Assembly: GCF_000367365.1 (NCBI RefSeq)
Contig: NZ_BARF01000042.1
Location: 124,001-188,000, forward strand
Origin: Streptomyces prunicolor NBRC 13075
Lineage (GTDB): Bacteria > Actinomycetota > Actinomycetes > Streptomycetales > Streptomycetaceae
DNA length: 64,000 bases
Direction: 5' to 3'
Made by a program: the position numbers and the translations under genes. A model generated the notes under the pieces. That model was not told the DNA's origin. It made no database searches and saw nothing but the letters and a program-made list of their open reading frames with translations. Numbering within the stretch: position 1 is the first letter of the stretch; every line of letters starts with the position of its first letter. This document shows positions 50,735-59,589 of this stretch, piece by piece.

Positions 50735-51848
50735 CCGCGGCAAGCCCCGAGGCGCCACGCCGCCGGGCGGCTCCTTCGGGAACGAGAACCTGCTGCCGAC
50801 CGGTTTCCGGCGCGCGGGCGCGGGCGCGCTCGCCCCGGCCGGGGGAGCCGGCCGCAGCCGGGCCGAGCGGCGCAAGCTCCAGCGCAAGGTCAAGCGGCGC
50901 AGACGGCGCTCCGCGGTCCGGGAGATACCGCTCCTGGTCGGCGTCGCGGTCCTCATAGCCCTCGTCCTGAAGACCTTCCTCCTCCAGGCGTTCGTGATCC
51001 CGTCGGGCTCCATGGAGCAGACGATCCGGATCGGCGACCGTGTCCTGGTCGACAAGTTCACCCCGTGGTTCGGCTCCGAGCCCAAGCGCGGCGACGTCGT
51101 CGTCTTCCACGACCCGGGCGGCTGGCTCGCGGACGAACAGACCACCAAGAAGAACGACCCCATCGTGGTCAAGCAGGTCAAGGAAGGCCTCCAGTTCATC
51201 GGCCTGCTGCCGTCCGACAACGAGAAGGACCTCATCAAGCGGGTCATCGGCGTCGGCGGTGACCACGTCAAGTGCTGTGACGCGCAGGGCCGGGTGACCG
51301 TCAACGGCGTTCCGCTGACCGAGGCCGACTACCTGTATCCGGGGAACGCCCCGTCCGAAACGAAGTTCGACATCACCGTCCCCAAGGGCCGGTTGTGGGT
51401 GATGGGCGACCACCGCGGCAACTCGGCGGACTCCCGAGCCCACCAGAACACCAGCTACGGAGGCACGGTCGCGCTCAGTTCGGTGGTCGGGCGGGCCAAG
51501 GTGATCGCCTGGCCCATGGGCCACTGGACCAGCCTGAACGAACCTAAAACCTTCGCATCGGTTTCCAACTCCGTGTCGGGGACGACCGCCGGTCCCGAAC
51601 TGTCGCATAGGGTTGCCCCGGTCGATCCGAACGGATCGGTCCAACTCCCGAGCCCTGCGGAACTCCCGCTCGTTATGGGAGTGGTGGGCCTGCGCCGAGG
51701 ATGGGGCAGGCGGTGGCACAGAGTAAGGAGTTGGCGTGGGGGATGTGGCGGTTGGCGCACGGTCCGGACACGACGGCGAGGAGCACCGCGGACGTCCCGT
51801 GGAAGCACCCGACCCGGTCGCGGACAGCGCCGTGACCTCCGGGAGTGA
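50727..51848 (+). CDS. sipX: type I signal peptidase SipX
   Basis: Protein of 373 residues. A basic cytoplasmic head (RRKLQRKVKRRRRR) and one helix (about 67-86) precede catalytic S95 and K171. The C-terminus has a short hydrophobic ELPLVMGVVGL, then about 50 Arg/Gly-rich residues that overlap the sipY reading frame for 113 bp. This end is unusual and could reflect frame drift. It overlaps the sipW end by 8 bp, so the genes are coupled. Confidence 0.88.
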   Translation: MGNRGKPRGATPPGGSFGNENLLPTGFRRAGAGALAPAGGAGRSRAERRKLQRKVKRRRRRSAVREIPLLVGVAVLIALVLKTFLLQAFVIPSGSMEQTIRIGDRVLVDKFTPWFGSEPKRGDVVVFHDPGGWLADEQTTKKNDPIVVKQVKEGLQFIGLLPSDNEKDLIKRVIGVGGDHVKCCDAQGRVTVNGVPLTEADYLYPGNAPSETKFDITVPKGRLWVMGDHRGNSADSRAHQNTSYGGTVALSSVVGRAKVIAWPMGHWTSLNEPKTFASVSNSVSGTTAGPELSHRVAPVDPNGSVQLPSPAELPLVMGVVGLRRGWGRRWHRVRSWRGGCGGWRTVRTRRRGAPRTSRGSTRPGRGQRRDLRE

Positions 51849-52710
51849 CTCCGGAGCTGACGAGGACGGTACGGCGCCGGGCGACGCGACCCGCACCGAG
51901 GAACAGGGGCCGGGCGACTCCACCCCCCAGCCGAGGAAGCCGCGCTCCTTCTGGAAGGAGCTGCCGATCCTGGTGGTCATCGCGCTCGTCCTCGCGCTGT
52001 TGATCAAGACGTTCCTGGTGCAGGCGTTCTCGATCCCCTCCGACTCGATGCAGAACACCCTCCAGCAGGGTGACCGCGTCCTGGTCGACAAGCTCACCCC
52101 GTGGTTCGGTTCCGAGCCCGAGCGCGGTGAGGTCGTCGTCTTCCACGACCCGGACAACTGGCTGGCGGGCGAGCCGGCGGCGAACCCCAACGCCCTGCAG
52201 ACGGTGCTCAGTTGGATCGGCCTGATGCCGTCCGCGCAGGAGAAGGACCTCATCAAGCGGGTCATCGGCGTCGGCGGCGACACCATCTCCTGCAGCGGCA
52301 CGGGCCCGCTGACGGTCAACGGCAAGGCGCTGAACGAGCCGTACGTCTACCCCGGCAACACCCCTTGCACCAACGACGACCAGGGCGGCCAGTTCACCGT
52401 CAAGGTCCCCAAGGGCGACATCTGGGTGATGGGCGACCACCGGCAGAACTCGCGGGACTCGCGCTACAACCAGTCCGACAAGCACCACGGCATGGTCCCG
52501 GTGAAGGAGGTCGTCGGCCGCGCGATCGTCAAGGCCTGGCCCATCAACCGCTGGGGCACGCTGCCGATCCCGGACACCTTCGACCAGGCGGGCATCAACA
52601 CCCGGGCCTCCGCCTCCCGGCTCCTGACGGCCGCGCCGGAGGGCCTCGCCCTCGTCGGTGTCCTGCCGTTGGTCCTGTGGCGCCGCAAGCGGTCGGGCAA
52701 GGACGAGTAA
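51736..52710 (+). CDS. sipY: type I signal peptidase SipY
   Basis: Protein of 324 residues. An acidic head precedes one helix (about 76-95), catalytic S104 (IPSDSM; Asp replaces the usual Gly) and K174. A C-terminal helix (about 295-312, ALVGVLPLVLW) anchors it a second time. GTG 51736 has TAAGGAG 8 nt upstream, which decides this start despite the overlap with sipX. Confidence 0.92.
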   Translation: MGDVAVGARSGHDGEEHRGRPVEAPDPVADSAVTSGSDSGADEDGTAPGDATRTEEQGPGDSTPQPRKPRSFWKELPILVVIALVLALLIKTFLVQAFSIPSDSMQNTLQQGDRVLVDKLTPWFGSEPERGEVVVFHDPDNWLAGEPAANPNALQTVLSWIGLMPSAQEKDLIKRVIGVGGDTISCSGTGPLTVNGKALNEPYVYPGNTPCTNDDQGGQFTVKVPKGDIWVMGDHRQNSRDSRYNQSDKHHGMVPVKEVVGRAIVKAWPINRWGTLPIPDTFDQAGINTRASASRLLTAAPEGLALVGVLPLVLWRRKRSGKDE

Positions 52711-52788
52711 AGGCCTTGTAGAGCTTGTGACCTTGGTCCCGGAGGAAGGGCTGACCACCCTCGGTACCGCCGGGTAGGGTGCGGACCC

Positions 52789-53568
52789 ATGGGTGGCGAG
52801 AGCGCAACACGTACGGCCCCGCGTACCGGCGGTGGCACAGGCAAGGGCCCGGTGGGCAGCCGGACCGGACAGCGGTTGTCCGGACTGGCCGTCGCGCTGG
52901 GCCTTGTGCTGTTCCTCGGAGGCTTCGGCTGGGGAGCGGTGGTCTACCGGCCGTACACGGTGCCGACCGGTTCGATGACGCCGACGATCGACGCGGGCGA
53001 CCGGGTGCTGGCCCAGCGGGTCGACGGCGACGAGGTGCACCGCGGCGACGTCGTCGTCTTCACGGACAAGACCTGGGTGACGAACGCGCCCGTGGTCAAG
53101 CGCGTGGTCGCCGTCGGCGGGGACACCGTCTCCTGCTGCACGAACGGCAAGCTGGTCGTCAACGGCAAGCAGATCGCCGAGGACTACCTCAAGGGCGGGC
53201 CGGCCGAGATCAAGACGATCCCCGCGGTGAAGGTCCCCAAGGGCCGCCTCTTCCTCCTCGGCGACGAACGCCAGGGCTCCCTGGACTCCAGCGCCCACCT
53301 CACGGACGTCGCCGCCGGCACCGTCGCGAGCAGCGCCGTGAGCGCCCGCGTGGACGCCGTCGTCTGGCCCATGAAGGGCATGCTGGAGCGCCCCACCGGC
53401 TTCGAGCCGCTCGGCAGCCTCTCCCACCCCGGCCCGCTGAGCACGATCATCGCCGTGATCGTCGCGGGCGGGGTCCTCGTCCTCGGCGGCGGCGCCTACG
53501 GCCCGATCGCCAAGCTGGCGGCCGGCCGCCGCGCTCGCACCAGGACGGAGCCCGCCGGTGCCCGCTGA
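52789..53568 (+). CDS. sipZ: type I signal peptidase SipZ
   Basis: Protein of 259 residues. A helix at about 31-52 precedes catalytic S62 (VPTGSM) and K104 (VVKRVVAVGGD). A C-terminal helix (about 220-238) gives a two-span topology. The sequence is the most divergent of the four. It follows sipY by 78 bp and overlaps the NUDIX gene by 11 bp. Confidence 0.92.
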   Translation: MGGESATRTAPRTGGGTGKGPVGSRTGQRLSGLAVALGLVLFLGGFGWGAVVYRPYTVPTGSMTPTIDAGDRVLAQRVDGDEVHRGDVVVFTDKTWVTNAPVVKRVVAVGGDTVSCCTNGKLVVNGKQIAEDYLKGGPAEIKTIPAVKVPKGRLFLLGDERQGSLDSSAHLTDVAAGTVASSAVSARVDAVVWPMKGMLERPTGFEPLGSLSHPGPLSTIIAVIVAGGVLVLGGGAYGPIAKLAAGRRARTRTEPAGAR

Positions 53569-54097
53569 GGCCACCGAGGAGGGCGCCTACGGCGACTCGT
53601 ACGAGGGCGGTCTGCGCAAGGTCGCCCGGGTGATCCTCCTCGACCCGCAGGACCGCATCCTGCTGCTCCACGGCCATGAGCCGGACGATCCGTCCGACGA
53701 CTGGTGGTTCACGCCGGGCGGCGGCCTGGAGGGCGACGAGACCCACGAGGAGGCGGCGCTACGGGAACTCGCGGAGGAGACCGGCATCACCCAGGTCGAA
53801 CTCGGCCCGGTGCTGTGGACGCGGACGTGTTCCTTCCCGTTCGCGGGCCGCCGCTGGGACCAGGACGAGTGGTACTACCTGGCCAGGACGTCCGCCACGG
53901 CCGAGGGCGTACCCGGCGCCACGGCCCTCACCGAGCTGGAGCGCCGCAGCGTCTCCGGAGCGCGTTGGTGGACGTACCGGGAACTGGACCGGGCGCATGA
54001 GACGGTGTATCCGACCAGACTCGCCGAGCTGCTCCGCAGGCTGCTCGACGAAGGTCCCCCGGCCGGGCCCGTGACCCTCGACACCGAAATCGTCTAG
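53558..54097 (+). CDS. NUDIX hydrolase
   Basis: Protein of 179 residues with an intact NUDIX box: G55, E61, R69-E70, E73-E74, G76. NUDIX enzymes cleave nucleoside diphosphates linked to another moiety; the substrate is not evident. The GTG start at 53558 lies within the sipZ end and is coupled to it. DUF2469 follows 56 bp later. Confidence 0.9.
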   Translation: MPAEATEEGAYGDSYEGGLRKVARVILLDPQDRILLLHGHEPDDPSDDWWFTPGGGLEGDETHEEAALRELAEETGITQVELGPVLWTRTCSFPFAGRRWDQDEWYYLARTSATAEGVPGATALTELERRSVSGARWWTYRELDRAHETVYPTRLAELLRRLLDEGPPAGPVTLDTEIV

Positions 54098-54153
54098 GGG
54101 CTTACGGGACTGGCGCACAATGGTGGGATCGCACGGGTGAAGGGGAACATGCC

Positions 54154-54462
54154 ATGAGCGCCGAGGACCTCGAAAAGTACGAGACCGAGATGGAGCTGAA
54201 GCTCTACCGGGAGTACCGCGATGTCGTCGGTCTGTTCAAATATGTGATCGAGACCGAACGGCGCTTCTACCTCACCAATGACTACGAGATGCAGGTGCAC
54301 TCGGTTCAGGGCGAGGTGTTCTTCGAGGTGTCCATGGCGGATGCCTGGGTGTGGGACATGTATCGACCGGCTCGCTTCGTGAAACAGGTCCGCGTGCTCA
54401 CGTTCAAGGACGTGAACATCGAGGAGCTGAACAAGAGCGATCTGGAGCTGCCGGGCGGGTGA
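54154..54462 (+). CDS. DUF2469 family protein
   Basis: Actinobacterial protein of 102 residues, highly conserved but of unknown function. MSAEDLEKYETEMELKLYRE, RRFYLTNDYEMQVH and FFEVSMADAWVWDMY are its invariant segments. It is soluble and acidic with many aromatics. It commonly neighbours yraN and rplS in this phylum. A strong terminator follows. Confidence 0.92.
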   Translation: MSAEDLEKYETEMELKLYREYRDVVGLFKYVIETERRFYLTNDYEMQVHSVQGEVFFEVSMADAWVWDMYRPARFVKQVRVLTFKDVNIEELNKSDLELPGG

Positions 54463-54536
54463 CGGCGGTGCGGTGACGGCGGCTGCCCGCGGGGTGGCTT
54501 TCACCCGTGTGGGTGACGGAGTTCTCCACAATCACT

Positions 54537-54571
54537 GAACGGTCCACCAAGATCCACTTGGTGGACCGTTC
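54537..54571 (+). terminator. strong terminator after the sip-NUDIX-DUF2469 unit
   Basis: GAACGGTCCACCAAG and CTTGGTGGACCGTTC pair perfectly over 15 bp with a 5-nt loop, followed by TGCG. It separates the unit from yraN. Confidence 0.8.
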
Positions 54572-54604
54572 TGCGTGACGGTTGGTGCCGGAGGTGGTGC
54601 CGAC

Positions 54605-54967
54605 ATGAACGCACGCAGTGCACTCGGCGAGTACGGCGAGACGGTGGCCGCAGGACGGCTGATCGCGGCCGGTATGACGGTCCTGGAGCGCAACTGGCGC
54701 TGTGGCAGGACCGGAGAGATCGACATCGTGGCGCGGGACGGCGACGTCCTGGTGGTCTGCGAGGTCAAGACCCGGCGGAGGGGCGCCTTCCAGCACCCGA
54801 TGGCCGCCGTCACACCCCAGAAGGCGGAGCGCCTACGCGGCCTCGCCGAGCGGTGGATCCACGCGCACGGCGGAGCCCCGCCGGGAGGGGTCCGGATCGA
54901 CCTGGTGGGCGTCGTCGTGCCCCGGCGCGGCAGGGCCGTGGTCGAGCACGCCCGGGGGGTGTTCTGA
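54605..54967 (+). CDS. yraN: UPF0102 family protein YraN
   Basis: Restriction-endonuclease-like fold protein of 120 residues. GEIDIVARDGDVLVVCEVK contains the PD-(D/E)xK-type acidic and lysine residues. Function is unknown; it is often linked with yifB and dprA, suggesting a DNA-uptake or recombination role (inference). ATG 54605 has GGAGGTG 8 nt upstream. yifB starts immediately after. Confidence 0.93.
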   Translation: MNARSALGEYGETVAAGRLIAAGMTVLERNWRCGRTGEIDIVARDGDVLVVCEVKTRRRGAFQHPMAAVTPQKAERLRGLAERWIHAHGGAPPGGVRIDLVGVVVPRRGRAVVEHARGVF

Positions 54968-54968
54968 G

Positions 54969-56594
54969 ATGGGGTTCGCTCGTACGTGTTCGGTGGCTCT
55001 GGTGGGCGTCGAGGGCGTGGTCGTCGAGGTGCAGGCCGACCTCGAACCGGGCGTCGCGGCGTTCACGCTGGTGGGGCTGCCCGACAAGAGCCTGACGGAG
55101 AGCAAGGACCGGGTGCGGGCCGCGGTCGTCAACTCGGGAGCGCCCTGGCCGCAGAAGAAACTGACCGTCGGGCTCAGCCCGGCGTCGGTGCCGAAGAGCG
55201 GCAGCGGGTTCGACCTCGCTGTGGCGGCGGCCGTCCTCGGTGCGGCCGAGCGGATCGATCCGCGCGTGCTCGCCGACATCGTGATGATCGGCGAACTGGG
55301 CCTGGACGGGCGGGTCCGGCCGGTCCGGGGCATCCTGCCCGCCGTGCTGGCCGCCGCGGACTCCGGATACGAGCAGGTCGTCGTCCCGGAGTGCGCCGCC
55401 GCCGAGGCGTCGCTCGTGCCCGGGGTGTCCGTCCTGGGCGTCCGCACCCTGCGGCAGCTGATCGCCGTACTAGCCGACGAACCCGTACCCGACGAGGACC
55501 CGGACGAACTGGGACGCCCGGACCCGCTGCTCGCCGGGCTGCGTATGCCCGGCACGGGAGCTGCCACCGGGATGCACAGTGTGGGCGCGTCCCAGCACGA
55601 CCCGGGGCACGATCTCGCCGATGTCGTCGGCCAGTTCTCGGCGCGGACGGCGGTGGAGGTATCGGCGGCCGGCGGCCATCACCTGTTCCTCGAAGGCCCA
55701 CCGGGGGCCGGTAAGACGATGCTCGCGGAGCGGCTGCCCGCGGTCCTGCCCCGGCTCGACCGGCAGGAGTCCCTGGAAGTCACGGCGGTCCACTCGGTGG
55801 CGGGCCTGCTGCCGCCGGGCAAACCCCTGATCGACGTCGCTCCCTACTGCGCCCCGCACCACTCGGCCACGATGCAGGCCCTCGTCGGCGGCGGACAGGG
55901 GATCGCACGGCCCGGGGCGGTGTCGCTGTCTCATCGAGGCGTCCTGTTCCTTGATGAGACACCGGAGTTCAGCGGTCAGGCGCTGGATGCGCTACGGCAG
56001 CCACTTGAGGCCGGGCATGTGGTGATCGCGCGCAGCGCGGGCGTGGTCCGGTTCCCGGCGAGGTTCCTGATGGTGCTCGCGGCCAACCCCTGTCCGTGCG
56101 GCCGTTTCTCGCAGACCGACGACCTGTGCGAGTGCGCGCCGATGTCGATCCGGAGGTACCAGGCCAGGCTCTCCGGGCCGTTGCTCGACCGGGTGGACCT
56201 GCGGGTGGAGGTGGACCGTGTCACGCGTGACCAGCTCACCGGGCGCGGTTCGCGGGGCGAGTCCACGGCGACGGTCGCGGATCGGGTACGGGCGGCCAGG
56301 GAGCGGGCGGCGGCGCGGCTCGCGGACACGCCCTGGCGCACCAACAGCGAGGTGCCCGGCCGCGAACTGCGCAGCCGCTGGCACGCCGAGCGCGGCGCGA
56401 TGGACGAGGCCGAGCGCAGCCTGGAGCGCGGCGCGCTCACCGCGCGCGGGCTCGACCGGGTACTGCGCGTCGCCTGGACGGTCGCGGACCTCGTCGGCCA
56501 CGACCGACCCGGCGCGACGGATGTAGCCCTCGCGCTCCAACTGCGCACGGGCGTACCGCGAGGCGTGCCGATGGCTATCGGGGCGATGACGTGA
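54969..56594 (+). CDS. yifB: YifB family Mg chelatase-like AAA ATPase (ComM-like)
   Basis: ComM-type helicase thought to promote branch migration during transformation. The protein has 541 residues. A Lon-protease-like N-terminal domain (VGLPDKSLTESKDRVRAA) is followed by Walker A GPPGAGKT near 244 and Walker B GVLFLDE. ANPCPCGRF begins a Cys cluster near 370. ATG 54969 is 1 bp after the yraN stop. Its stop overlaps the dprA GTG (GTGA). Confidence 0.93.
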   Translation: MGFARTCSVALVGVEGVVVEVQADLEPGVAAFTLVGLPDKSLTESKDRVRAAVVNSGAPWPQKKLTVGLSPASVPKSGSGFDLAVAAAVLGAAERIDPRVLADIVMIGELGLDGRVRPVRGILPAVLAAADSGYEQVVVPECAAAEASLVPGVSVLGVRTLRQLIAVLADEPVPDEDPDELGRPDPLLAGLRMPGTGAATGMHSVGASQHDPGHDLADVVGQFSARTAVEVSAAGGHHLFLEGPPGAGKTMLAERLPAVLPRLDRQESLEVTAVHSVAGLLPPGKPLIDVAPYCAPHHSATMQALVGGGQGIARPGAVSLSHRGVLFLDETPEFSGQALDALRQPLEAGHVVIARSAGVVRFPARFLMVLAANPCPCGRFSQTDDLCECAPMSIRRYQARLSGPLLDRVDLRVEVDRVTRDQLTGRGSRGESTATVADRVRAARERAAARLADTPWRTNSEVPGRELRSRWHAERGAMDEAERSLERGALTARGLDRVLRVAWTVADLVGHDRPGATDVALALQLRTGVPRGVPMAIGAMT

Positions 56595-58381
56595 CCCGGG
56601 CCGATGGCTCGGGCGGGGTCAATGACGGGATGGGGGTCGATGGGTGGGCCGGGAGTTCTGATCGGGCTGGGGCTGATGGTGCTGGCGGGGCCAATGGCCG
56701 GACCGGGATCGGGGGCGCGACTGGGGGCGACGGCCGGATGGGGGTCGATGGCTGGGCCGGGAGTTCTGAGCGGGCCGGGATTGATGGCGCTGGCGGTGCC
56801 GAAGGCCGGACCGGGACCGATGGCGCGACCGGGGCCGATGACCGGATGGGGGTCGATGGCTGGGCTGGGAGTCCTGATCGCGCTGGGGCCGATGGCGTGG
56901 GCGGGGCCAATGACCGGGCCCGGATCGAGGGCGCGACCGGGACCGGTCAACTGAGCGGGGCCGATGGCTGGGTCGGAACCACTGGCGCGACCGGGGCCGA
57001 TGGCCGCGTCCGCGCCGATGGCCGGGACGGGACCGGTGATGCGATCGGGGCCGACCACGTGACCTGGGCCGATGACATGACCCGGGCCGGTGACACGGGC
57101 GGGGTCAATGACGGGACGGGGGGCGATGGCCGGGTCGGAGCCGACCACGTGACCTGGGCTGATGACCGGGTCGGGACCGGTGGCCTGGCCGGGGCCGACG
57201 ACGCGATCGGGGTTCATGACCGGACCGGGGCCCAAGACGCGGGCGACGATCTGCTCGCCCGCGTCTTTCTGGCCCGGGTCGTCGAACCCGGGGACGAGGT
57301 CGCCGGTCGGTGGGTCCGGGAGCTGGGGGCCGTTGAGGTCGCCCGGCGGTTCGGGAACGGAGGGCCGCAGCTCACCGGGGTGACCGACAAGCGGTGGGCC
57401 GGGCTGTGCGCGCGGGCCGGACTGGTCGAGCCCGGGCGGGACTTGGCCGTCGCACACGATGCCGGCGTCCGGTTCGTGTGTCCCGGTGATGTCGAGTGGC
57501 CCGCCCAGCTCGACGATCTCGGGGACGCGCGGCCGATCGGACTGTGGGTGCGCGGGCATCCCAACCTGCGGGTGTTGGCACTCAAGTCGGTCGCCGTCGT
57601 CGGCGCCCGCGCCTGCACCGAGTACGGCGCGCACATGGCGGCCACCCTCGCCGCCGGACTGGCCGAACGCGGCTGGGTGGTCGTGTCCGGCGGAGCCTAC
57701 GGAGTCGACGGTGCCGCCCATCGCGGCGCCCTCGGCGCGACCGACGTCACCGTCGCCGTGCTTGCCTGCGGCGTCGATCGGCCTTACCCGCGCGGGCATG
57801 CCGAGTTGATCCGGAGGATCGCCGAACAGGGGCTCGTGGTCGGCGAGTTGCCGCCCGGCGAGCATCCGACGCCGAGCAGGTTCATCCTCCGGAACCGGGT
57901 GATCGCCGCGCTCACCAGGGGCACCGTGGTGGTCGAGGCCGCGTACCGGAGCGGGTCGCTCGTCACGGCGCGGGCCGCGCAGCGGTTGGGGCGCCACACG
58001 ATGGGGGTGCCCGGGCCTGCCACAAGTGCACTGTCCGCCGGGGTGCACGAACTGCTGCGCGGGGACGCGGTACTGGTCACCGACGTGGCGGAAATCGTCG
58101 AACTGGTCGGCGGCATGGGCGAACTGGCCCCCGACCGACGCGGACCGGTGCTCCCGCGCGACCTGTTGGAACCGGCCGCCCGGCGCATCCTCGCCGCACT
58201 GCCCGGCAACAGGGCCGCGTTGCCACGGGAGATCGCGCGCGGCGCGCAGACCACGGAGGACGACGCGATCGCGAGACTGTACGAACTCCGAGCACTTGGT
58301 TACGTCGAACGACACGGCGACGGCTGGAAGTTGACACGCCAGGCGATGATCTCGGTCCGGCCCGATCGGGGGCGCCGTTGA
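56591..58381 (+). CDS. dprA: DNA processing protein DprA with a long tandem-repeat N-terminal extension
   Basis: DprA loads RecA on incoming single-stranded DNA. The protein has 596 residues, of which about 220-596 are the normal family: a SAM-like start (LARVFLARVVEPGDE), Rossmann core VAVVGAR near 333 and SGGAYGVDGAAH near 371, and a C-terminal winged helix. Residues 1-215 are Gly/Asp/Ala-rich tandem repeats with no stop and no known domain. The GTG at 56591 is coupled to yifB; in-frame GTGs exist farther down (57149), so the real start could be later. Confidence 0.88.
   Translation: MTRADGSGGVNDGMGVDGWAGSSDRAGADGAGGANGRTGIGGATGGDGRMGVDGWAGSSERAGIDGAGGAEGRTGTDGATGADDRMGVDGWAGSPDRAGADGVGGANDRARIEGATGTGQLSGADGWVGTTGATGADGRVRADGRDGTGDAIGADHVTWADDMTRAGDTGGVNDGTGGDGRVGADHVTWADDRVGTGGLAGADDAIGVHDRTGAQDAGDDLLARVFLARVVEPGDEVAGRWVRELGAVEVARRFGNGGPQLTGVTDKRWAGLCARAGLVEPGRDLAVAHDAGVRFVCPGDVEWPAQLDDLGDARPIGLWVRGHPNLRVLALKSVAVVGARACTEYGAHMAATLAAGLAERGWVVVSGGAYGVDGAAHRGALGATDVTVAVLACGVDRPYPRGHAELIRRIAEQGLVVGELPPGEHPTPSRFILRNRVIAALTRGTVVVEAAYRSGSLVTARAAQRLGRHTMGVPGPATSALSAGVHELLRGDAVLVTDVAEIVELVGGMGELAPDRRGPVLPRDLLEPAARRILAALPGNRAALPREIARGAQTTEDDAIARLYELRALGYVERHGDGWKLTRQAMISVRPDRGRR
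56634..56957 (+). repeat. three 108-bp tandem repeats inside dprA (with degenerate copies to 57240)
   Basis: Units start at 56634, 56742 and 56850, each opening GGGTCGATGG-TGGGC; each encodes 36 residues starting GVDGWAGS. Farther copies are degenerate, including CCGACCACGTGACCTGGG at 57051 and 57141 (90 bp apart) and GGGCGGGGTCAATGACGGG at 56611 and 57098. Confidence 0.85.
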
Positions 58382-58652
58382 CCGAGCGTGTTCGGCCGTC
58401 CGGGGGAACCCCGACACCCTTGGGAATTCCCGCAGTTGGCGCATTTCGATGATCACGCAGAGCAATCGGAGTGCCCCGTTCCGGCACCCTCTCGAACGCG
58501 TCCGTGCCCGGTCCGAGCCCCGCCCTTCGCACACCGCGACACTCCAGTCACGCTACGCTCACGGGGATTCCGGCACAGACCGGCATCTCCCCATCACTCC
58601 GACAGCTCACCCAGGCACCCCCACTTCACGGCAGAACGGCACAAGGCGACGA

Positions 58653-59495
58653 ATGCCCCAGCACACCTCCGGGTCCGACCGGGCGGCGATCCCCCCAGCC
58701 GCCCGTGACGGTGGCAGCGTCCGGCCGCCCGCTCCCTCGACGCTTGACGAGCTGTGGCGGTCGTACAAGACGACGGGCGATGAGCGGCTGCGTGAGCAGC
58801 TGATCCTGCACTACTCGCCGCTCGTGAAGTACGTCGCGGGACGGGTGAGCGTCGGGCTGCCGCCCAATGTGGAACAGGCGGACTTCGTGTCGTCGGGGGT
58901 GTTCGGACTGATCGACGCGATCGAGAAGTTCGACATCGAGCGGGAGATCAAGTTCGAGACGTACGCGATCACCCGCATCCGGGGCGCGATGATCGACGAA
59001 CTGCGCGCGCTGGACTGGATTCCGCGCTCGGTGCGGCAGAAGGCGCGGAACGTGGAGCGGGCGTACGCCACGCTGGAGGCGCGGCTCAGGCGCACGCCCA
59101 GTGAGGGCGAGGTGGCCGCCGAGATGGGCATCGCGGTGGAGGAACTCCACGCCGTCTTCAGCCAGTTGTCGCTGGCGAACGTGGTCGCCCTGGAGGAGCT
59201 GCTGCACGCCGGCGGCGAGGGCGGCGACCGGCTCAGCCTGATGGACACCCTGGAGGACACCGCCGCCGACAACCCGGTGGAGGTGGCCGAAGGGCGGGAG
59301 CTGCGACGGTTCCTGGCGCGGGCGATCAACACATTGCCGGAGCGCGAGAAGACGGTCGTCACGCTGTACTACTACGAGGGCCTCACGCTCGCCGAGATCG
59401 GCAACGTGCTCGGGGTGACCGAGAGCCGGGTCAGCCAGATCCACACCAAGTCCGTGTTGCAGCTGCGCGCCAAGCTGGCGAGTTTCGGCCGTTGA
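58653..59495 (+). CDS. whiG: RNA polymerase sigma factor WhiG
   Basis: Alternative sigma factor (FliA/sigma-28 type) that commits aerial hyphae to sporulation. The protein has 280 residues. Region 2 is seen in QLILHYSPLVKYVAGRV and EREIKFETYAITRIRGAMID, region 3 in ARLRRTPSEGEVAAEM and region 4 in GLTLAEIGNVLGVTESRVSQ. ATG 58653 is chosen from the MPQHTSGSD start; upstream codons are poor. The 271-bp gap before it carries no gene and no promoter I can call with confidence. Confidence 0.95.
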   Translation: MPQHTSGSDRAAIPPAARDGGSVRPPAPSTLDELWRSYKTTGDERLREQLILHYSPLVKYVAGRVSVGLPPNVEQADFVSSGVFGLIDAIEKFDIEREIKFETYAITRIRGAMIDELRALDWIPRSVRQKARNVERAYATLEARLRRTPSEGEVAAEMGIAVEELHAVFSQLSLANVVALEELLHAGGEGGDRLSLMDTLEDTAADNPVEVAEGRELRRFLARAINTLPEREKTVVTLYYYEGLTLAEIGNVLGVTESRVSQIHTKSVLQLRAKLASFGR

Positions 59496-59576
59496 GCAGA
59501 AGACGTACCGCCTTCTCGACCTCGCAGAATCGTGCCTGCATGGCCCTTGTCACTCCCGTCGGGCGTGGACCGTCCG

Positions 59577-59582
59577 TAGAGT
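59577..59582 (+). promoter_or_regulatory. -10 box of the TetR-like gene, leaderless transcript likely
   Basis: TAGAGT matches the Streptomyces -10 consensus. The GTG at 59590 lies 7 nt after it, where transcription would begin. A TTGTCA at 59547-59552 is too far (24 nt) to be its -35. Confidence 0.5.
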
Positions 59583-59589
59583 GGTTGAC

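Noticed and set aside
56591..57240. CRISPR-like array
   Set aside because: The repeats are contiguous, longer than CRISPR repeats, have no unique spacers and code in frame within dprA.
55976..58534. 852-codon open frame on the minus strand across dprA with Gly-Pro repeats
   Set aside because: It is the antisense shadow of yifB/dprA. The apparent repeats are the complement of the dprA tandem repeats, and the frame has no ribosome site or family similarity.
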